From an uncultured Lachnospiraceae bacterium (GTDB lineage Bacteria; Bacillota; Clostridia; Lachnospirales; Lachnospiraceae), in contig CACXGR010000167.1 of NCBI GenBank assembly GCA_902767235.1, forward strand, positions 1 through 13,348: a DNA stretch of 13,348 bases, given 5' to 3'. The translations under genes were made by a program, and so were the position numbers. This document shows positions 1 to 6,942 of the stretch, piece after piece; positions within the stretch are counted from its first letter, which is position 1; each line of letters begins with the position of its first letter. The notes below the pieces were generated by a model. That model was not told the origin of the DNA. It was given only the letters and a program-made list of their open reading frames with translations, and made no database searches.

Positions 1-35
1 CATAGGGAATAACGGATTTACAGAGGTATTAATGT

Positions 36-1118
36 ATGAAAAGAGTTATTGTTGGAATGTCGGGCGGCGTCGACAGTGCGGCAGCGGCTTACCTTCTTAA
101 GCAGGCCGGATATGATGTTGTGGGCGTCACACTGCGTACTTGGGCAGGATTGGAGGGACAGGAGAGCCGGTGCTGTGAGATCGACGATGCCAGACAGACG
201 GCGCACACGATCGGTATCCCTTATTACGCCTTTAACTGCGTATCTGATTTTGAAAACAAGGTTGTGACGCCCTTTGTTCAGGACTACCTGCACGGTATGA
301 CGCCGAATCCCTGTGTGGTATGCAATCGGGAGATAAAATGGGCGCGTCTGCTCTATCACGCAGATGTGCTCAAGGCAGATTTTGTGGCGACAGGGCACTA
401 TGCTTCCGTGGTTAAGCTCGAAAACGGAAGATACACGGTGCGGCAGGCGTCCCATTTTGAGAAGGACCAGACCTATATGCTATACCGGCTGACCCAGGAG
501 CAGCTTGCGAGGACACTCATGCCGCTGGGAGAGTACTCCAAGCAGGACGTCAGGAAGATCGCCGGGGAAGCAGGGATTGAAGTGGCGTCAAAACCCGATT
601 CTCAGGAGATCTGCTTTGTTACCGATGGTGATTATGCCGATTTTATCCGGGAGCATGAAAATGGGGCCATACCGGGAGAAGGAAACTACGTGGATGAATC
701 CGGAAATGTTCTGGGCAGACACAAGGGCATCATACACTATACCGTCGGACAGCGAAAAGGTCTTGGCGTGGCCTTTGGCCATCCAATGTACATCAAGGAA
801 ATCCGTGCGGCCTCGAATGAGATCGTACTGAGCGGGCTCGAACAGACCTACTGCAAAGAGCTCATTTGTAAAGACCTGAATTTCATGAGCATTCCGGAAC
901 CCTTAAAGGGGGAAGAAGTTCACTGTCAGGCAAAGGTGAGGTACCGTCACGCCGGCGAGCATGCGATCCTGGAGAAGGTGGATGAAGACCGGTTCAGAGT
1001 ATCTTTTGAAAACCCTGTCCGCTTCGCGGCACCCGGACAGTCGGCCGTGTTCTATGACCGGGACGGCTGCCTGCTCGGCGGAGGTATCATTGCAGAAGTA
1101 AAGAACTCTGCATCATAG
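36..1118 (+). CDS. mnmA: tRNA-specific 2-thiouridylase MnmA
   Basis: This cytoplasmic enzyme adenylates uridine 34 of the Lys, Glu and Gln tRNAs and replaces O2 with sulfur relayed from a cysteine desulfurase. The 360-residue length is normal for the family. Visible motifs are the PP-loop SGGVDS at residues 9-14, the first active cysteine C93 in NPCVVCN, ATGHYA at 118-123, and the second active cysteine C193 in SQEICF. The central tRNA-binding part and the C-terminal beta-barrel follow. The start is set by AGAGG at 22-26, nine bases upstream of the ATG; another ATG at 32 is out of frame. The gene converges on the Rrf2 regulator and lies close to nifS, the likely sulfur donor. In Bacillus the cymR, desulfurase and mnmA genes are also neighbours. 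Bases 1-35 contain no identifiable gene, so any upstream operon partner lies outside the window. Confidence 0.97.
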   Translation: MKRVIVGMSGGVDSAAAAYLLKQAGYDVVGVTLRTWAGLEGQESRCCEIDDARQTAHTIGIPYYAFNCVSDFENKVVTPFVQDYLHGMTPNPCVVCNREIKWARLLYHADVLKADFVATGHYASVVKLENGRYTVRQASHFEKDQTYMLYRLTQEQLARTLMPLGEYSKQDVRKIAGEAGIEVASKPDSQEICFVTDGDYADFIREHENGAIPGEGNYVDESGNVLGRHKGIIHYTVGQRKGLGVAFGHPMYIKEIRAASNEIVLSGLEQTYCKELICKDLNFMSIPEPLKGEEVHCQAKVRYRHAGEHAILEKVDEDRFRVSFENPVRFAAPGQSAVFYDRDGCLLGGGIIAEVKNSAS

Positions 1119-1157
1119 GCGGCAAAATATAGGCGGCCATTGCGTCAGAACAAAAAA

Positions 1158-1556
1158 TCAACGCAGCAGGTCCTTCAGATTCTTGCTGTAAAAGAAATCG
1201 TGCACCAACTTATCGTATTCTGTCCAAAGCGGCAGCGTCTGGCAGACAGAGCGTCTCTGGCATTCGTAGGAATCCGACGCCAGGCAGGCGACGGAAGACA
1301 GGGTGCTCTCCATGAGCTCAAGGATCTCCCCTACGCTGTATTCCTCCGGCCTTCGGCACAGTTTGTAGCCGCCGCCTTTGCCGCTCGCACCGGTGATCAG
1401 TCCGCCGGCCACCATATCTTTGACGATGATCTCCAGGTATTTCTTGGAGATCCCCTGTCTGGCAGCGATATCCTTTAACGGGATGAAGCTGCCATTTTCA
1501 TTTTCTGCAAGATCGATCATGACGCGGAGCGCGTATCTTCCTCTGGTTGAGATCAT
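1158..1556 (-). CDS. iscR: Rrf2-family transcriptional regulator, IscR-like
   Basis: This is a DNA-binding regulator of 132 residues, the usual size for Rrf2 proteins. The N-terminus (ISTRGRYALRVMIDLA) and the winged helix-turn-helix (about residues 25-65, including SGKGGGY) are typical. Cysteines 91, 99 and 105 form C-x7-C-x5-C followed by QTLPLW. This resembles the cluster-binding C-x5-C-x5-C of E. coli IscR, with two extra residues in the first gap. Bacillus CymR, the cysteine regulator in a similar gene setting, lacks such a cysteine set as I recall it. I therefore favour a Fe-S-responsive regulator, but control of the cysteine genes in the same operon is plausible. The start is fixed by AAAGGAGGT just upstream (1562-1570 on the complement). 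It is divergent from nifS, implying shared control and autoregulation. Confidence 0.9.
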   Translation of the reverse strand: MISTRGRYALRVMIDLAENENGSFIPLKDIAARQGISKKYLEIIVKDMVAGGLITGASGKGGGYKLCRRPEEYSVGEILELMESTLSSVACLASDSYECQRRSVCQTLPLWTEYDKLVHDFFYSKNLKDLLR

Positions 1557-1584
1557 TTGGAACCTCCTTTCAGGATTTTTACCT

Positions 1585-1614
1585 ATAATACCGCAGGGTT
1601 AATGGGTAAAGCAA
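1585..1614 (-). promoter_or_regulatory. Predicted promoter of the Rrf2 regulator
   Basis: Read on the minus strand, TTGCTT (1609-1614) lies 18 bases upstream of TATTAT (1585-1590). The box is about 30 bases from the regulator start codon and its strong ribosome site. TTTACC (1578-1583) and GGTAAA (1605-1610) form an inverted repeat flanking the -10 box. Prediction by eye only. Confidence 0.5.
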
Positions 1615-1636
1615 TGCTTTTTTATATAAACCCATT
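1601..1636. promoter_or_regulatory. Nested inverted repeats in the divergent promoter (candidate operator)
   Basis: AATGGGT (1601-1607) and ACCCATT (1630-1636) form a perfect 7-base inverted repeat. Between them sits a second palindrome, AAAGCA-A-TGCTTT (1608-1620). The left arm abuts the predicted regulator -35 box and the right arm overlaps the nifS -35 box (1635-1640). A protein bound here could control both directions. The Rrf2 regulator is the obvious candidate, but the assignment is inferred and I could not match a known Rrf2 consensus with certainty. Confidence 0.45.
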
Positions 1637-1663
1637 GACACGGTAGGCGAATAGGGATATACT
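1635..1663 (+). promoter_or_regulatory. Predicted sigma-A promoter of the nifS operon
   Basis: TTGACA (1635-1640) is separated by exactly 17 bases from TATACT (1658-1663), close to the vegetative consensus. The predicted start near 1670 leaves a leader of about 30 bases, too short for a riboswitch. Control is therefore probably by a protein at the promoter. Confidence 0.8.
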
Positions 1664-1699
1664 TTCAAAAAATAACGCAGACGAAAGGAAACAGAAGCA

Positions 1700-2884
1700 G
1701 TGATCTACGCAGACAACGCCGCAACGACCAGGATGAGCGATGCGGCTATCCATACAATGACAGCACTTATGAAGGAATCCTGGGGAAACCCGTCAAGCTT
1801 GTATGCGCACGGGCAGAATGCCAGAGAAGTCCTTGAAAAAGCCCGCGGGGATGTTGCCGCTGTGATCGGGGCGCAGCCCGTGGAGATCTATTTTACAAGC
1901 GGCGGGAGCGAGGCAGACAACCAGGCGATCCGCTCGGCCGCAGCCATCGGCGCAAAGAACGGCAAGAGACATATCGTCTCCACCGCTTTCGAACACCATG
2001 CGGTACTGCACACTTTGAACCGGTTGGAAAAGGAAGGCTTCGAGGTCACGCTGCTGGACGTCCATGAGAACGGGATCGTAACACCCGATCAGGTGGCGGC
2101 GGCGATCCGGGAGGACACCTGTCTGGTGACCATCATGTACGCCAACAACGAGATCGGGACGATCCAGCCGATCCCGGAGATCGGGGAGATCTGCAGAAAG
2201 AAAAAGGTACTCTTTCACGTAGACGCGGTGCAGGCCGTCGGGCATATCCCGGTTGACGTGGAGAGAGACCGGATCGATCTTTTGTCCGCTTCTGCCCACA
2301 AGTTTCACGGCCCCAAGGGCGTCGGCTTCCTCTATGCAAGGAAAGGCATCAGGCTCACCAACCTGATCGAGGGAGGCGCACAGGAGCGCGGGAAGCGGGC
2401 AGGAACAGAGAATGTGCCCGGTATTGCCGCCATGGCAGAGGCGCTCAGGGAGGCGGCTGCCGATATGACGGAAAACGCGGCCCATCTAACGGCGATGCGG
2501 GATCTGCTGATCGCGGGCCTGAAAGAGATCCCTCACGGTGCCCTGAACGGAGACGCCGGACACAGGCTTCCGGGAAACGTGAACTTCTGTTTTGAGGGCA
2601 TTGAGGGCGAGTCCCTCCTGCTGCTCCTCGATGACAAAGGGATCTGTGCATCCTCCGGATCTGCCTGTACATCCGGTTCTCTGGATCCCAGCCACGTACT
2701 GCTGGCCATCGGCAGGGTGCACGATGTGGCGCACGGTTCGCTCCGGCTGAGCATCGGGGAGGAGATCACGGAGAAAGAAGTCGAATATATCATTCAGTCG
2801 GTCAAAGAAGTTGTGGAATACCTGCGGGGATTCTCCCCCATTTGGAGAGATCTGATGGCGGGCAAAAAAGAGTTTATCTTATAA
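1700..2884 (+). CDS. nifS: Cysteine desulfurase, NifS/IscS family
   Basis: This PLP enzyme (class V aminotransferase fold) converts cysteine to alanine and carries the sulfur as a persulfide to Fe-S scaffolds and thiolation enzymes. The protein has 394 residues. It starts with the family hallmark YADNAATT, then TSGGSEADN (66-74), the cofactor-stacking histidine in FEHH (H99), D175 and Q178 in HVDAVQ, the PLP lysine K201 in SAHKFHGPKG, and the catalytic cysteine C323 in SSGSACTSG. The start codon is GTG (1700-1702), preceded by AAGGAA at 1685-1690, and it places the DNAATT motif at the usual distance from the N-terminus. It heads an operon with nifU 13 bases downstream. It is the likely sulfur donor for NifU and for MnmA encoded nearby. 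Confidence 0.96.
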   Translation: MIYADNAATTRMSDAAIHTMTALMKESWGNPSSLYAHGQNAREVLEKARGDVAAVIGAQPVEIYFTSGGSEADNQAIRSAAAIGAKNGKRHIVSTAFEHHAVLHTLNRLEKEGFEVTLLDVHENGIVTPDQVAAAIREDTCLVTIMYANNEIGTIQPIPEIGEICRKKKVLFHVDAVQAVGHIPVDVERDRIDLLSASAHKFHGPKGVGFLYARKGIRLTNLIEGGAQERGKRAGTENVPGIAAMAEALREAAADMTENAAHLTAMRDLLIAGLKEIPHGALNGDAGHRLPGNVNFCFEGIEGESLLLLLDDKGICASSGSACTSGSLDPSHVLLAIGRVHDVAHGSLRLSIGEEITEKEVEYIIQSVKEVVEYLRGFSPIWRDLMAGKKEFIL

Positions 2885-2897
2885 GGAGGCGGTCAAA

Positions 2898-3287
2898 ATG
2901 GCATTATACAGCGAAAAGGTGATGGATCACTTCCGCAATCCCAGAAATGTCGGCGTGATCGAGGACGCCAACGGGATCGGAGAAGTCGGCAATGCGAAGT
3001 GCGGCGACATCATGAAAATGTACCTGAAGATCAAGGACGGCGTCGTGGAGGACGTGAAGTTTGAGACCTTCGGATGCGGCAGCGCCATTGCCTCCAGTTC
3101 CATGGCAACGGAGCTGATCAAGGGACAGCCGGTGGAGGAAGTCAAAAAATTGACCAACAAGGCCGTCGCGGAAGCGCTTGACGGACTGCCTGCCTATAAG
3201 ATGCACTGTAGTGTGCTGGCCGAAGAGGCGATCCAATCCGCGCTGAAGGATTATCAGGAAAGAACCGGAGAAAAGATATTGAATTGA
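2898..3287 (+). CDS. nifU: Iron-sulfur cluster scaffold protein, NifU/IscU N-terminal type
   Basis: This is a small cytosolic scaffold on which Fe-S clusters are assembled with sulfur from the desulfurase encoded just upstream. The 129 residues comprise only the U-type scaffold domain; the ferredoxin and C-terminal Nfu domains of nitrogen-fixation NifU are absent. The three cluster ligands are visible: C35 (with D37 in NAKCGD), C60 in FGCGSA and C104 in KMHCSV. The chaperone-binding LPPVK of E. coli IscU reads LPAYK here, so delivery by a dedicated HscA-type chaperone is unlikely. No hscA or fdx gene is nearby. The ribosome site AAGGAGG (2883-2889) overlaps the nifS stop codon, suggesting coupled translation. 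The name could equally be iscU. Confidence 0.95.
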   Translation: MALYSEKVMDHFRNPRNVGVIEDANGIGEVGNAKCGDIMKMYLKIKDGVVEDVKFETFGCGSAIASSSMATELIKGQPVEEVKKLTNKAVAEALDGLPAYKMHCSVLAEEAIQSALKDYQERTGEKILN

Positions 3288-3303
3288 AAAGGGGGAAAGA
3301 AGC

Positions 3304-4587
3304 ATGAGCAATTACAGATTTGAAACCTTGCAGTTACACGTCGGACAGGAGCAGGCGGATCCCGCAACCGATTCGCGCGCGGTTCCGATCTACCAGACGA
3401 CTTCGTATGTCTTCCACAACAGCAGACATGCGGCGGACCGCTTCGGACTGGCCGACGCCGGTAATATATACGGAAGGCTGACCAACTCCACACAGGAAGT
3501 GCTGGAGAAGAGGCTGGCAGCGCTCGAAGGCGGAAGCGCGGCGCTCGCGCTCGCATCCGGTGCGGCGGCGATCAGCTATACGATCGAGGCGCTGGCGGCG
3601 GGCGGCGGACACATCGTCGCGCAGAAGACCATTTACGGTGGGACCTTCAATCTTTTGGCACATACGCTTCCCCAGTATGGGATCAGAACGAGTTTCGTCG
3701 ACGTCCACGACCTGAGCGAAGTGGAGGCTGCGATCAAGGAAGACACCAGAGCGGTCTTTTTGGAAACTTTGGGCAACCCCAACAGCGACATCCCCGACAT
3801 CGACGCGGTGGCGGAGATCGCGCACAGGCACGGGCTGCCGGTGGTGATCGACAACACCTTCGGAACGCCGTATCTGATCCGGCCGATCGAGCACGGCGCG
3901 GATATCGTGGTCCACTCCGCCACAAAGTTTATCGGCGGACACGGCACCACGCTGGGCGGCATCATCGTGGAGTCCGGAAAATTTGACTGGAGCGCGAGCG
4001 GCAAGTATCCCAACATCGCAGCGCCCAACCCCAGCTATCACGGCGTTTCCTTCTATGACGCCGTGGGACCGGCCGCATTTGTGACTTATATCCGGGCGAT
4101 CCTGCTCAGGGACACCGGCGCGACGATCTCCCCCTTCAACGCATTCCTGCTCCTGCAGGGCGTGGAGACGCTCTCCTTAAGGCTGGACCGGCACGCGGAG
4201 AACACGAAGAAGGTCGTGGAATTTTTGAGCGCGCATCCGCAGGTAGAGAAGGTAAACCATCCTTCCCTTCCGGATCACCCGGACCACGCGCTGTATGAGC
4301 GGTATTTCCCGAACGGGGGCGGCTCTATTTTCACCTTCGATATAAAGGGCGGGCAGGAGGAGGCCTGGAAGTTCATCGATCATCTCAAGATCTTCTCGCT
4401 TCTGGCCAATGTAGCGGATGTGAAGAGCCTGGTGATCCATCCCGCCTCCACGACGCACTCCCAGCTGACAGAGGAGGAACTGCTCGATCAGGGCATCCGG
4501 CCGAACACGATCCGCCTCTCCATCGGAACGGAGCACATAGACGACATTCTCGCCGACCTTGAAGGCGGGTTTGCAGCTACGAAGTAA
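3304..4587 (+). CDS. metY: O-acetylhomoserine sulfhydrylase (O-acetyl-L-homoserine aminocarboxypropyltransferase)
   Basis: This is a PLP enzyme of the Cys/Met-metabolism family. It makes homocysteine from O-acetylhomoserine and sulfide, allowing direct sulfur entry to methionine. The 427-residue length matches MetY rather than the shorter (about 380-400) cystathionine enzymes. Seen residues are Y56 and R58 in IYGRLTN (cofactor phosphate contacts from the partner subunit), Y111 in KTIYGGT (ring stacking), D183 in DNTFGTPY, and the PLP lysine K208 in SATKFIGGHG. The ribosome site is AGGGGGAAA at 3290-3298. It lies 16 bases after nifU and 37 bases before cysK, so sulfide assimilation is transcribed together with desulfurase and scaffold. 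Related activity on O-acetylserine cannot be excluded from sequence. Confidence 0.93.
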   Translation: MSNYRFETLQLHVGQEQADPATDSRAVPIYQTTSYVFHNSRHAADRFGLADAGNIYGRLTNSTQEVLEKRLAALEGGSAALALASGAAAISYTIEALAAGGGHIVAQKTIYGGTFNLLAHTLPQYGIRTSFVDVHDLSEVEAAIKEDTRAVFLETLGNPNSDIPDIDAVAEIAHRHGLPVVIDNTFGTPYLIRPIEHGADIVVHSATKFIGGHGTTLGGIIVESGKFDWSASGKYPNIAAPNPSYHGVSFYDAVGPAAFVTYIRAILLRDTGATISPFNAFLLLQGVETLSLRLDRHAENTKKVVEFLSAHPQVEKVNHPSLPDHPDHALYERYFPNGGGSIFTFDIKGGQEEAWKFIDHLKIFSLLANVADVKSLVIHPASTTHSQLTEEELLDQGIRPNTIRLSIGTEHIDDILADLEGGFAATK

Positions 4588-4613
4588 CAGAAAATTTGTC
4601 AAAATACAGAAAA

Positions 4614-4618
4614 GAGGG
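4614..4618 (+). promoter_or_regulatory. Ribosome binding site that fixes the cysK start
   Basis: GAGGG lies six bases before the ATG at 4625. An in-frame ATG at 4559 lies inside metY. It would add 22 residues (MKAGLQL onward) with no counterpart in cysteine synthases, so the 4625 start is preferred. Confidence 0.8.
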
Positions 4619-4624
4619 AACGCC

Positions 4625-5557
4625 ATGTCGAATATTTATAAAGGGACCACTGATCTGATCGGAAATACGCCGCTGGTGGAAGTGACTAATATAGAGAGAG
4701 AACTGGGACTTGCAGCGACGGTCCTGGTGAAGCTGGAGTACCTCAATCCGGCGGGCAGCGTCAAAGACCGCATCGCGAAGGCGATGATCGAAGACGCGGA
4801 GGCCAAAGGGCTTCTGAAGGAGGGCTCTGTCATCATTGAGCCCACATCGGGAAACACAGGGATCGGCCTGGCTGCGATCGCCGCGGCCAAGGGATACCGC
4901 ATTATCCTGACGATGCCGGAGACCATGAGCGTGGAGCGCCGCAATATTTTGAAAGCCTACGGCGCGGAGCTGGTGCTGACGGAAGGCGCAAAGGGCATGA
5001 AGGGCGCGATCGCGAAGGCGGCGAAACTGGCGAAAGAGATCCCGGGCAGCTTTATTCCGGGCCAGTTCGTCAATCCGGCCAATCCGGCGATCCACAGAGC
5101 CACGACCGGACCGGAGATCTGGAAAGATACGGACGGCAGGGTGGACATTTTCATTGCCGGGGTCGGGACCGGCGGAACGGTGACCGGCGTGGGCGAGTAC
5201 CTCAAGGAGCAGAACCCCAATATCCGCGTCGTCGCGCTGGAGCCGGAGGATTCGCCGGTGCTCTCGGAGGGAAGACCCGGAGCGCACAAGATCCAGGGGA
5301 TCGGAGCCGGTTTCGTGCCGGAAGTGCTCAACACCAAGGTCTATGACGAGGTGTTCAAGGCGTCCAACCGGGATGCTTTTGAGACGGCCAGGCTCCTGGC
5401 CAGGAAAGAGGGAATCTCGGTCGGCATCTCCTCGGGCGCAGCCCTGTTCGGCGCCCTTGAACTGGCCAAACGGGCCGAGAACAAAGGAAAGGTGATCGTG
5501 GCGCTGCTTCCGGACAGCGGAGACCGCTACTATTCCACGCCGCTGTTCACGGAGTAA
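4625..5557 (+). CDS. cysK: Cysteine synthase (O-acetylserine sulfhydrylase)
   Basis: This fold-type II PLP enzyme makes cysteine from O-acetylserine and sulfide. The 310 residues match the family. Motifs in order are IGNTPLV (12-18), the PLP lysine K47 in NPAGSVKDR, the substrate loop TSGNTG (74-79), the phosphate-binding GTGGT (181-185) and the C-terminal LPDSGDRYYST (295-305). It is the last gene of the nifS-nifU-metY-cysK operon and is followed by an intrinsic terminator. Placing cysteine supply with the cysteine-consuming desulfurase suggests the operon balances sulfur uptake and Fe-S assembly. In Bacillus, CysK also partners with the Rrf2 regulator CymR to sense cysteine status. Whether that holds for the regulator here is unknown. 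No clear CysM or cystathionine beta-synthase signature favours another name. Confidence 0.95.
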   Translation: MSNIYKGTTDLIGNTPLVEVTNIERELGLAATVLVKLEYLNPAGSVKDRIAKAMIEDAEAKGLLKEGSVIIEPTSGNTGIGLAAIAAAKGYRIILTMPETMSVERRNILKAYGAELVLTEGAKGMKGAIAKAAKLAKEIPGSFIPGQFVNPANPAIHRATTGPEIWKDTDGRVDIFIAGVGTGGTVTGVGEYLKEQNPNIRVVALEPEDSPVLSEGRPGAHKIQGIGAGFVPEVLNTKVYDEVFKASNRDAFETARLLARKEGISVGISSGAALFGALELAKRAENKGKVIVALLPDSGDRYYSTPLFTE

Positions 5558-5574
5558 AAGTGAAAAACGATTCC

Positions 5575-5617
5575 GGCGCCGCGCTGCTCCACAGAGCAGT
5601 CAGCGGCGCTTTTTTTC
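5575..5617 (+). terminator. Rho-independent terminator after cysK
   Basis: GCGCCGC (5576-5582) pairs with GCGGCGC (5603-5609). The inner CTGCTC (5584-5589) pairs with GAGCAG (5594-5599) around the loop CACA, with a small internal bulge. Seven T residues follow directly (5610-5616). It closes the nifS operon. Confidence 0.93.
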
Positions 5618-5673
5618 ATCTTCGCCTGTGTACACAGACAGATCTTTGCGCGTTAGAACAAGGCTTTGAAAAT

Positions 5674-5746
5674 CAGGGCCATCAAACAGCCGTGCAGGGC
5701 CGGGCTTATTAAGGTATAATGCAAATGGACATGCCCTGTATCAGGG
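5674..5746 (+). promoter_or_regulatory. Predicted promoter with CAGGG repeats upstream of the CDF transporter
   Basis: A perfect TATAAT lies at 5715-5720; the -35 region 17-18 bases upstream is poor (around GTGCAG), which would suit an activator-dependent promoter. CAGGGCC occurs at 5674-5680 and again at 5695-5701, exactly 21 bases apart (two helical turns). CCCTG-TAT-CAGGG (5734-5746) is a perfect inverted repeat just after the expected transcription start. The leader is only about 50 bases, too short for a yybP-ykoY manganese riboswitch. I see no other gene in the 161 bases between the terminator and the transporter. Confidence 0.45.
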
Positions 5747-5778
5747 ACAGAAGATCTCAATGAACGGAGTTTACGGAA

Positions 5779-6930
5779 ATGAAAAGTTTAAAAGAACTGA
5801 AAGAAGACCGGAAAGAGTCCGTCTCGCGCGAGCAGACAATCATAAGGACCAGTATGATCGGGATCGCGGCAAACGTACTGCTTGCCGCCTTCAAGGCGGC
5901 AGTTGGCGTTCTGACCAATTCGATCGCCATCGTCCTGGACGCGGTCAACAACATTTCGGACGCGGGGAGCTCTCTGATCACCATTGTCGGAACGAAGCTT
6001 GCCGCCAAAGAGCCGGACAAAAAGCATCCCTTCGGTTACGGCCGGATCGAATACCTGAGCGCCATGATCATCTCGGTCATTGTGCTCTACGCAGGTATTA
6101 CGTCGCTGACAGAGTCTGTCAGGCAGATCATCCATCCGCAGACGCCGAGCTACACGCCGGTCTCTCTCGTCATCGTGGCGGTAGGCGTTGCGGTAAAGAT
6201 CGTTCTGGGACGCTATGTAAAGGGGGTCGGTGAGAAAGTGAATTCGGACTCCCTCATAAACTCGGGAGAGGACGCGACGCTGGATTCGATCATCTCCGCC
6301 TCCACGCTGGTGGCGGCAGGCATTTTTCTGATCTTCCGCATTTCGCTGGAGGCCTGGCTGGGTGCGATCATTTCCGTGGTGATCATCAAATCCGGCATAG
6401 AGATGCTGCGGGATACGATCTCTCAGCTCCTGGGGGAGAGAAACGATATAGAACTGGCCAAAGCGATCAAGAAGACGGTCGTCAGTTTTCCGGCAGTGCA
6501 CGGGGCGTATGACCTGGTGCTCAACAACTACGGCCCGGACCACTGGAACGGTTCGATCCACATCGAGGTGCCGGACACCTGTACGGCGGCGGAGCTGGAT
6601 TATCTTCTGAGGAGTATCCAGGAGGCTGTGTTTGCAGAGCACCAGGTGGTGCTGACCGCGATCGGCGTGTACTCGATAAACACGAAGGACGAGGACGTGA
6701 TCCGCGTGCGGAAGAGCGTGCAGGAGATCGTGTTCTCTCATAAGTATATCCGGCAGATGCACGGATTTTATCTGCTCAAAGAAGAGAAGACCATGCGCTT
6801 CGACCTGGTGGTCAGTTTTGATGCAAAGGACCGGCGGGCTGTATTTAATGAAGCAGTGGCAGATGTGCAGAAAGCGTTTCCGGAGTATCAGCTTCAGACG
6901 GCAATGGATACGGATTTCACAGAGGAGTGA
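5779..6930 (+). CDS. Cation diffusion facilitator family transporter, probable Mn(II) exporter type
   Basis: This is a membrane antiporter expected to export a divalent metal. The first roughly 205 residues give six hydrophobic segments (about 22-44, 48-72, 93-112, 126-146, 170-186, 189-205). The transport-site residues are N57 and D61 in LDAVNNISDAGS (second segment) and D165 and D169 in SGEDATLDS (fifth segment). Zinc CDFs usually have H/D-x3-D and H-x3-D. An N-D-D-D set, with no histidine, resembles manganese exporters such as streptococcal MntE, so Mn is inferred. HPFGYGRIEY (83-92) is the conserved loop after TM2. At 383 residues it exceeds the usual 300. The cytosolic dimerisation domain is followed by a second similar stretch (about 300-383). 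The start is set by GGAG at 5766-5769. The next gene begins 12 bases later, so the two are co-transcribed. Confidence 0.92.
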   Translation: MKSLKELKEDRKESVSREQTIIRTSMIGIAANVLLAAFKAAVGVLTNSIAIVLDAVNNISDAGSSLITIVGTKLAAKEPDKKHPFGYGRIEYLSAMIISVIVLYAGITSLTESVRQIIHPQTPSYTPVSLVIVAVGVAVKIVLGRYVKGVGEKVNSDSLINSGEDATLDSIISASTLVAAGIFLIFRISLEAWLGAIISVVIIKSGIEMLRDTISQLLGERNDIELAKAIKKTVVSFPAVHGAYDLVLNNYGPDHWNGSIHIEVPDTCTAAELDYLLRSIQEAVFAEHQVVLTAIGVYSINTKDEDVIRVRKSVQEIVFSHKYIRQMHGFYLLKEEKTMRFDLVVSFDAKDRRAVFNEAVADVQKAFPEYQLQTAMDTDFTEE

Positions 6931-6942
6931 GGAGATACAGAC

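Noticed and set aside
1115..1165. Direct repeat ATAGGCGGC (1115-1123, 1129-1137) and TGCGT/ACGCA pair as a terminator between mnmA and the regulator
   Set aside because: The stem is only five bases with a 15-base loop and no T tract; the short repeat has no further copies nearby.
3288..3303. S-box or T-box leader ahead of metY
   Set aside because: Only 16 bases separate nifU and metY, and the operon leader before nifS is about 30 bases. There is no room for such an RNA.
5721..5778. Manganese (yybP-ykoY) riboswitch ahead of the CDF transporter
   Set aside because: The predicted leader is only about 50 bases and has a single short hairpin; the riboswitch needs a larger conserved two-arm structure.
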